In this document: one piece after another, positions 5,716 to 9,997 of the stretch | Layout: every line of letters begins with the position of its first letter | How positions within the stretch are numbered: the stretch's first letter is position 1 | Source of the DNA: Actinobacteria bacterium UBA2541 | GTDB lineage: Bacteria > Actinomycetota > Actinomycetes > Nanopelagicales > Nanopelagicaceae | Length of the DNA: 9,997 bases | Assembly: GCA_002340925.1 (NCBI GenBank) | Contig: DDMR01000071.1 | Coordinates: 384 to 10,380, forward strand | Reading direction: 5' to 3' | Notes under the pieces: model-generated | Databases searched by the model: none | Told to the model about the DNA's origin: nothing | What the model saw: only the letters and a program-made list of their open reading frames with translations | Made by a program: the position numbers and the translations under genes

Positions 5716-5869
5716 GACTCACACGCATTTAAATTTGCCCATGGCCTCCTCGGATGCGATGGTTTTGCCCTTCCCCCAAGTTGCTAGCCCATATCGGGCG
5801 GCTGCCGCTTGTCTGGAAAAGGTCCGGAATTCCGGGAAAAGGTTAGAGAAGTTAGAGAGGAAGGGTGAG
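5716..5869 (+). promoter_or_regulatory. Long 5' leader with potential ribosome-site-masking pairing
   Basis: The likely Shine-Dalgarno region, GGAAGGG at 5859-5865, is exactly complementary to CCCTTCC at 5768-5774. With wobble pairs the duplex extends to 13 consecutive pairs (5762-5774 with 5859-5871), reaching into the AUG. Between the arms lie the GCCC/GGGC hairpin (5787-5799), a 12-bp palindrome CCGGAATTCCGG (5824-5835), two copies of GGAAAAGGT (5815-5823, 5835-5843) and two of GTTAGAGA (5842-5849, 5851-5858). I compared it from memory with the c-di-AMP (ydaO) riboswitch, common before actinobacterial wall hydrolases, and its conserved core is not visible. The in-frame extension from GTG 5696 is open but lacks protein-like features. 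Confidence 0.4.
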
Positions 5870-6451
5870 ATGAACAAGATTTATAGATCGACGAAGCTAG
5901 TTCTTAGCGCCGCTTTCTTTATTGTCTTTGTCGGCAGTGTCGATACGACCTACGCCCAGGGAAATTTTGACCAGTTCGTTTCAGTTCCTAATAACTTGCC
6001 CGCCTTAACAGTCGCCCCGGAGAACCCGCTTGAGGGCGATGGTGGAATTACTTTAGATCTAAGCGGGGTCACTTCAGTCGATGCCAATGCAATTGCCTTG
6101 GTCTCAATGGCAGCTCGCCAGGTCGAAATGGCGAAGAAACCGAAGGGCGCCCAGATTGTGGCAAGGCAGATAATTGCAACTAAGTATCGGAAGTGGGATA
6201 AGAAGCGACAAATCCAATGTCTTACCAGTCTTTGGAATGGCGAGAGTCATTGGAATTATCAGGCCCATAATTACCGAAGTGGCGCCCATGGAATTCCACA
6301 AGCTTTACCAGCAATAAAAATGGAGGTTATCTCAACCGATTGGCGGACCAATCCGGTAACCCAGATTAAGTGGGGGCTTTTATATATCAAGGCCAGATAT
6401 GACACCCCATGTAACGCACTTTCAAAGAAGAAGCGCTCTAACTGGTACTAA
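5870..6451 (+). CDS. Secreted lytic-transglycosylase-like (Apf-type) cell wall protein
   Basis: This is probably an exported peptidoglycan-cleaving enzyme. The 193-residue product starts with a signal peptide: basic MNKIYRSTK, a hydrophobic core to about residue 24, and a likely cleavage after TYA (29|30). Residues 30-95 are a low-complexity, probably flexible linker. The C-terminal lysozyme-fold domain (about 98-193) reads [13 protein letters not shown], then [32 protein letters not shown] and a final SNWY, the pattern of actinobacterial aggregation-promoting-factor/transglycosylase proteins. Glu125 is the predicted catalytic acid; Cys117 and Cys181 could form a disulfide. ATG 5870 is chosen over the open frame from 5696 because it directly precedes the signal peptide and has AGGAAGGG upstream, the clearest Shine-Dalgarno in the window. 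Its stop overlaps that of the convergent fumarase gene by 4 nt. Confidence 0.88.
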   Translation: MNKIYRSTKLVLSAAFFIVFVGSVDTTYAQGNFDQFVSVPNNLPALTVAPENPLEGDGGITLDLSGVTSVDANAIALVSMAARQVEMAKKPKGAQIVARQIIATKYRKWDKKRQIQCLTSLWNGESHWNYQAHNYRSGAHGIPQALPAIKMEVISTDWRTNPVTQIKWGLLYIKARYDTPCNALSKKKRSNWY

Positions 6452-8097
6452 GGTCTCTTCCCAATAGTAATTGGCTTAGAGGTCTCGGCGAAGAAATCAT
6501 TTCCCTTGTCGTCAACAACAATAAATGCCGGAAAATCCTTGACTTCAATCTTCCAGATAGCTTCCATTCCTAATTCGGCATAATCCAAAGTTTCAACGCT
6601 GAGAATGCAATCTTGGGCAAGCCGCGCCGCTGGTCCACCAATCGAACCTAGGTAAAAGCCGCCATTATTTTTGCAGGCATCAGTTACTGCTTTAGAACGA
6701 TTTCCCTTTGCCAACATAACCATTGAACCGCCAGCTTTTTGGAATTGATCCACATACGAATCCATCCGACCGGCAGTTGTTGGACCGAATGATCCAGATG
6801 CGTATCCCTCTGGAGTCTTGGCCGGTCCAGCGTAATAAACCGCATGATCTTTAAAGTATTGTGGCAATTCCTTACCGGAATCAATTAACTCTTTTATCTT
6901 TGCATGAGCTAAGTCGCGCGCAACAATCAGTGTTCCATTTAGCGAGAGTCGGGTTTTGATTGGATGCTTTGAAAGTGTCTTCAATACTTCTGCCATTGGT
7001 TGATTTAAATCAATCTTGACGACGTTATCGTCTAAATGTTCATCAGTTGTTTCGGGCAAGAAATGGGCTGGGTCCCGCTCTAAAACTTCTAGGAAGATTC
7101 CCTCTTTAGTGATCTTTGCTTTGGCTTGACGATCAGCAGAGCAAGAGACCGCAATTGCGATTGGAAGAGATGCGCCGTGGCGTGGCAGGCGGACAACTCG
7201 GACATCGTGGCAGAAATACTTTCCACCAAATTGGGCTCCGATACCAAGTGTTCTAGTTAGTTCTAGGACCTTTGCCTCGAGATCGACATCGCGGAAACCG
7301 CGTCCAGTTTTAGCATCGCCACTTCTTGGTAATTCATCCAGATAATGCGTGCTCGCAAGCTTTGCGGTTTTAACTGTGTGCTCGGCGCTGGTTCCACCAA
7401 TAACAATTGCCAAGTGATACGGCGGACAAGCTGCAGTTCCAAGAGAACGCAATTTTTCATCGAGCCAGTTCATGAATGAAGTTGGATTTAATACCGCTTT
7501 GGTCTCTTGATAAAGGAATGATTTATTTGCACTGCCGCCACCTTTTGCAATGAACAGGAAGTTGTATTCATCGGCGTGCTCAGTATCTGAATAAATCTCA
7601 ACCTGTGCTGGCAAGTTGTTGCCGGTGTTCTTCTCTTCCCAAGTAGTTACTGGAGCAAGCTGCGAATAGCGAAGATTCAAAGAGGTATATGCATCATAAA
7701 CACCCTTTGAAATTGATTCGGCATCGCTCTTTGAAGTCAGAACGCGCTGCCCCTTCTTTCCCATAATCAGGGCAGTTCCGGTGTCCTGACACATCGGCAG
7801 AACTCCACCAGCAGAAATATTTGCATTCTTCAATAGATCTAAAGCGACGAAACGATCATTTGGCGAAGCCTCTGGATCTTTCAAGATTGAAGCGAGCTGG
7901 GTTAGATGCTCTTCACGCAAATAATGATTGATGTCGTGGATCGCTTCTGAAGTTAACTTCTCCAAAGCTTCAGGAGTGACTTTAAGGAATTCCATACCTT
8001 CGGCGGAAAAAGTTGAAACACCCTCAGTTGTTACCAGGCGATACTTTGTTTTATCTGGACCGATTGGCAGGAGATCGCTGTAGTTAAAATCTGGCAT
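6448..8097 (-). CDS. fum: Class I (iron-sulfur) fumarate hydratase
   Basis: This TCA-cycle enzyme interconverts fumarate and malate using an oxygen-sensitive [4Fe-4S] cluster in the cytoplasm. Its 549 residues match the length of E. coli FumA (548) and include both alpha and beta regions fused in one chain. Cluster Cys are visible at 103 ([12 protein letters not shown]), 224 (GTAACPPYH) and 319 (AVSCSADRQ), in register with FumA Cys105/224/318. The [16 protein letters not shown] and GQF..KYFCHD segments are family-typical. The C-terminal beta domain carries [14 protein letters not shown] and [25 protein letters not shown]. Its ATG directly follows the xseB TAA with no spacer, and no Shine-Dalgarno is evident, so it depends on coupled translation in the xseA-xseB-fum operon. 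The 3' end overlaps the stop of the convergent transglycosylase gene. Confidence 0.97.
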   Translation of the reverse strand: MPDFNYSDLLPIGPDKTKYRLVTTEGVSTFSAEGMEFLKVTPEALEKLTSEAIHDINHYLREEHLTQLASILKDPEASPNDRFVALDLLKNANISAGGVLPMCQDTGTALIMGKKGQRVLTSKSDAESISKGVYDAYTSLNLRYSQLAPVTTWEEKNTGNNLPAQVEIYSDTEHADEYNFLFIAKGGGSANKSFLYQETKAVLNPTSFMNWLDEKLRSLGTAACPPYHLAIVIGGTSAEHTVKTAKLASTHYLDELPRSGDAKTGRGFRDVDLEAKVLELTRTLGIGAQFGGKYFCHDVRVVRLPRHGASLPIAIAVSCSADRQAKAKITKEGIFLEVLERDPAHFLPETTDEHLDDNVVKIDLNQPMAEVLKTLSKHPIKTRLSLNGTLIVARDLAHAKIKELIDSGKELPQYFKDHAVYYAGPAKTPEGYASGSFGPTTAGRMDSYVDQFQKAGGSMVMLAKGNRSKAVTDACKNNGGFYLGSIGGPAARLAQDCILSVETLDYAELGMEAIWKIEVKDFPAFIVVDDKGNDFFAETSKPITIGKRP

Positions 8098-8322
8098 TTA
8101 CTTATCCGATTCTGGTTTTGCTGCTGCTAATTTTGCCTTTGCCCCATCAAGCCATTGCTGGCAAATCTTTGCAAGCTCTTCGCCACGTTCCCAGAGCGCC
8201 AGAGATTGCTCGAGGGTTGCTTGCCCAGATTCCAGAGTTGTAACAACCTTGGCCAATTCATCGCGGGCTTCTTCATAACTTAATTTTGCTGGGTCTTTAG
8301 CAGAGTCTTTTGTGGCGGCCAT
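8098..8322 (-). CDS. xseB: Exodeoxyribonuclease VII small subunit
   Basis: XseB binds XseA to form exonuclease VII, which degrades single-stranded DNA from both ends. The 74-residue size is typical. The core LSYEEARDELAKVVTTLESGQ followed by LEQSLALWERGEELAKICQQWL is the family's two-helix hairpin, and a short charged tail ends the protein. A GGAG sequence (plus-strand CTCC at 8335-8338) lies 12 nt before the ATG, inside the end of xseA, and only 9 nt separate the two genes. The stop codon is followed directly by the fumarase ATG. XseA-XseB in this order is standard; fumarase as third cistron is a fusion of functions that probably reflects genome compaction. Confidence 0.96.
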   Translation of the reverse strand: MAATKDSAKDPAKLSYEEARDELAKVVTTLESGQATLEQSLALWERGEELAKICQQWLDGAKAKLAAAKPESDK

Positions 8323-8331
8323 ATTCGTAAT

Positions 8332-9537
8332 CTACTCCGTAATCGCGCCAACTTCGCCTTGCGCCAATCGCAGTCGAAGTTTCTCACCGGGCTTAACCTC
8401 GCTAGCTTTGCGAAGAACCGACCCATCTGATTTTTGCACTACTGAATAGCCACGATCCAAAGTGGCTTGTGGGGAGAGAGTGCGCACCTGTGTCCGTAGT
8501 CCACTTATTTCTTCGGCCGCGATTGCAATTCGGCCAGTCATACTTCTATGTGATCTAGCAATCAGGCCCGTGATAATTTCGACTCGGGTGGTGACGATTG
8601 TTTGGGGCTCGCGCATTATCTGACGCTCCATGAAACCTTTGATTTTTGAAACTTCAAAAGTAATCAGATTTTGAAGAAAACGATCTGCTCGATTCTGAAG
8701 ATTTGAAATATTAGCGAGTTCTTCATCCATATCCGGCACCACTCGCTTTCCGGCATCAGTTGGAGTTGAGGCTCGCCAATCTGCTACTAAATCAAGAAGT
8801 GGAGAATCTTTCTCGTGACCAATTGCGCTAATGATCGGAGTTTTACAGTTAGCAACTAATCGCAATAATGATTCATCCGAGAATGGGAGAAGATCTTCAA
8901 AAGAGCCGCCGCCTCTCGTAATAATAATTACATCTACATCTGGATTAGCCTCTAACTCACTGAGTGCTTCACTTACTTCAGAGACTGCCGCAGCGTTTGC
9001 AACTGCCACTTCGCGAATTTCAAATTTCACACTCGGCCAGCGCCGTTTAGCATTTTCAACAACATCTTTACCGGCATCGCTATTTCGCCCACAAATTAAT
9101 CCAACAACATTTGGCAAGAATGGCAGCGCTCTCTTCCGATCTAAATCAAAGAGCCCTTCGCTCGCCAATAGATTCTTTAAAGCTTCCAGGCGGGCCATCA
9201 ATTCGCCAACACCAACTTGGCGAATCTCGGAGATATTAAATGAGAGCGAACCGTTCTTGGTCCACCAAGTTGGCTTAGAGCGAATCACGACACGAGCATT
9301 TGTTTCTAGCGGTGCAACTGAATCGAAAACATTCTTAAAGCAGCGGACTGAGATACTCATATCTGCGCTGGTGTCACGCAGCCGCATGAATATTGTCGGC
9401 GAACCTGGCCTTACATTTATCTCAGATAGCTCGCCCTCAATCCAGACTTCACTTAGGCCATCAACGATTGCGCCAATACGTTCAGAGATAGCGCGAACGG
9501 TAAATGGTTTCTCTGGCTGCTCGGATTGGTCTGGCAC
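8332..9537 (-). CDS. xseA: Exodeoxyribonuclease VII large subunit
   Basis: This is the catalytic subunit of exonuclease VII, acting on single-stranded DNA in repair. Of the 401 residues, about 8-105 form the N-terminal OB-fold that binds DNA (VRAISERIGAIVDG, VWIEGELSEI). The catalytic domain follows with GLICGRNSDAGKDV, DVIIITRGGGSFEDLLPFSDE and PIISAIGHEKDSPLLDLVADWRASTPTDAG, all signature blocks. A coiled-coil stretch and the late LDRGYSVV motif complete it. It is shorter than E. coli XseA (456) but in the normal range for actinobacteria. The start is GTG at 9537; a TACTAT hexamer ends 6 nt before it and no Shine-Dalgarno exists, so the mRNA is probably leaderless with a GUG start. It heads the xseA-xseB-fum operon and is divergent from ispH. 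A 238-codon ORF on the opposite strand is a shadow. Confidence 0.97.
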   Translation of the reverse strand: MPDQSEQPEKPFTVRAISERIGAIVDGLSEVWIEGELSEINVRPGSPTIFMRLRDTSADMSISVRCFKNVFDSVAPLETNARVVIRSKPTWWTKNGSLSFNISEIRQVGVGELMARLEALKNLLASEGLFDLDRKRALPFLPNVVGLICGRNSDAGKDVVENAKRRWPSVKFEIREVAVANAAAVSEVSEALSELEANPDVDVIIITRGGGSFEDLLPFSDESLLRLVANCKTPIISAIGHEKDSPLLDLVADWRASTPTDAGKRVVPDMDEELANISNLQNRADRFLQNLITFEVSKIKGFMERQIMREPQTIVTTRVEIITGLIARSHRSMTGRIAIAAEEISGLRTQVRTLSPQATLDRGYSVVQKSDGSVLRKASEVKPGEKLRLRLAQGEVGAITE

Positions 9538-9543
9538 AGGTCG

Positions 9544-9549
9544 ATAGTA
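9544..9549 (-). promoter_or_regulatory. -10 element of leaderless xseA promoter
   Basis: TACTAT on the minus strand (plus-strand ATAGTA) ends exactly 6 nt before the GTG start of xseA, predicting transcription from the first base of the start codon. No Shine-Dalgarno is present. The -35 zone overlaps the -10 of divergent ispH, and no TTGACA-like hexamer is seen at 16-18 bp. Confidence 0.55.
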
Positions 9550-9563
9550 ATCGGGATACCAAT

Positions 9564-9569
9564 TAGACT
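9564..9569 (+). promoter_or_regulatory. -10 element of leaderless ispH promoter
   Basis: TAGACT ends exactly 6 nt before ATG 9576, again without a Shine-Dalgarno, so the transcript should start at the A of AUG. The same hexamer precedes the DUF4307 gene. It lies 14 bp from the divergent xseA -10. Confidence 0.6.
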
Positions 9570-9575
9570 TGGCAA

Positions 9576-9997
9576 ATGACTTTAGGGACGAAACGGGTTT
9601 TATTAGCCGCCCCTCGCGGATATTGCGCAGGGGTTGATCGCGCAGTTATTACCGTTGAAAAAGCTCTCGACCTATATGGTGCACCGGTTTATGTTCGCAA
9701 AGAGATTGTCCACAACAAACACGTGGTCGCCACACTTGAAGCTCGCGGTGCAATATTTGTAGCCGAGAATGATGAAGTGCCAGAAGGTCAGACCGTAATT
9801 TTCTCAGCCCATGGTGTCTCACCAGCAGTTCATGCAAGTGCCGCTTCTCGAAACTTAAAGACGATTGATGCAACCTGTCCGCTTGTGACCAAGGTGCACC
9901 ACGAAGTTAAGCGCTTTGCAGCCGAGGATTTAACCATTTTGTTAATTGGTCACGAGGGCCATGAAGAAGTTGAAGGCACTGCCGGCGAAGCACCAGA
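9576..9997 (+). CDS. ispH: 4-hydroxy-3-methylbut-2-enyl diphosphate reductase IspH (N-terminal part, 3' end outside window)
   Basis: IspH (LytB) performs the last step of the MEP pathway, reducing HMBPP to IPP and DMAPP with an iron-sulfur cluster. The visible 140 residues start [17 protein letters not shown], with the first cluster Cys at 17, and continue with [22 protein letters not shown] and [12 protein letters not shown], where the second cluster Cys is 101. Substrate-binding His46, His79 and His129 and the catalytic Glu131 (GHEGHEEV) line up with E. coli His41, His74, His124 and Glu126. The third cluster Cys is beyond the window. ATG 9576 is supported by homology and by the TAGACT hexamer at leaderless spacing. 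It supplies IPP, the substrate of the prenyl synthase at 3370-4164. Divergent xseA beside ispH is common in bacteria. Confidence 0.96.
   Translation, partial: MTLGTKRVLLAAPRGYCAGVDRAVITVEKALDLYGAPVYVRKEIVHNKHVVATLEARGAIFVAENDEVPEGQTVIFSAHGVSPAVHASAASRNLKTIDATCPLVTKVHHEVKRFAAEDLTILLIGHEGHEEVEGTAGEAP

Noticed and set aside
5695..5723. CRP-like site TGTGA...TCACA
   Set aside because: The half-sites are separated by 19 bp instead of the 6 bp needed for a CRP/FNR dimer, so the match is probably chance.
5696..5869. N-terminal extension of the transglycosylase from GTG 5696
   Set aside because: The frame is open for 58 codons, but it would bury the signal peptide and ignore the strong Shine-Dalgarno before ATG 5870. 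The extension shows no domain or signal feature.
5716..5869. c-di-AMP (ydaO) riboswitch
   Set aside because: Considered because such switches precede many actinobacterial wall hydrolases. The conserved GGGGUGAAUC and CCCGAACCCG-like segments cannot be found, so I do not name the leader as ydaO.
8831..9547. 238-codon open frame on the plus strand opposite xseA
   Set aside because: It is antisense to a clearly conserved xseA, its translation is Ser/Thr/Arg-rich without any recognisable motif, and it has no promoter or ribosome site. It is a shadow of xseA codon use.

Overview
This window looks like chromosomal backbone of an actinobacterium with a small, tightly packed, fairly low-GC genome (AT-rich codons throughout, GC roughly in the mid-40s by eye). 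The protein families are actinobacterial: a DrrA/DrrB-type exporter, GreA, DUF4307, DUF3817, a short-chain Rv1086-like Z-prenyl synthase, a PIN-PhoH protein like mycobacterial PhoH2, and an Apf-like secreted transglycosylase. This fits freshwater streamlined Actinomycetota (acI/Nanopelagicales type). The lineage is inferred; no marker gene for it is present.

Layout. Positions 1-1198 (+) hold the 3' end of an ABC exporter ATPase gene and its permease gene. Positions 1218-2147 (-) hold greA and a DUF4307 membrane protein, converging on the exporter. From 2184 (+) runs a compact operon: a 45-residue membrane protein, SURF1, DUF3817 and a Z-isoprenyl diphosphate synthase, with overlapping or nearly touching genes. 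After a 171-bp leader with direct repeats and potential RNA structure comes phoH2 (4336-5631, +). A 238-bp non-coding stretch (5632-5869), the largest gap here, contains a likely promoter and a long leader, followed by a small secreted lytic-transglycosylase-like gene (5870-6451, +). Its stop codon overlaps that of class I fumarase (6448-8097, -), the last gene of the xseA-xseB-fum operon read leftward from 9537. Divergent from xseA is ispH (9576 to the window end, +), cut off by the window.

Functions. Most genes are housekeeping: exonuclease VII (XseA+XseB), a TCA-cycle enzyme, the last step of the MEP isoprenoid pathway (IspH), prenyl-chain synthesis for the cell envelope, transcript cleavage (GreA), cytochrome-oxidase assembly (SURF1) and RNA metabolism (PhoH2). 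Order and strand of greA, DUF4307, short-chain prenyl synthase, phoH2, fum, xseB, xseA and ispH match, from memory, the much longer M. tuberculosis stretch Rv1080c-Rv1110. This looks like a condensed version of that neighbourhood in which mca is missing beside DUF4307.

Regulation. Several genes have a TANNNT -10 hexamer ending 6-7 nt before the start codon and no Shine-Dalgarno, which indicates leaderless mRNAs. Two divergent pairs (2148-2183 and 9538-9575) pack back-to-back promoters of this type into under 40 bp. The transglycosylase gene is the opposite case: it has a strong Shine-Dalgarno, and a segment about 90 nt upstream can pair with it. No mobile element, CRISPR array, tRNA or rRNA was seen. 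I found no clear new multi-gene system; the best leads are the transglycosylase leader, the phoH2 leader and the tiny membrane protein.
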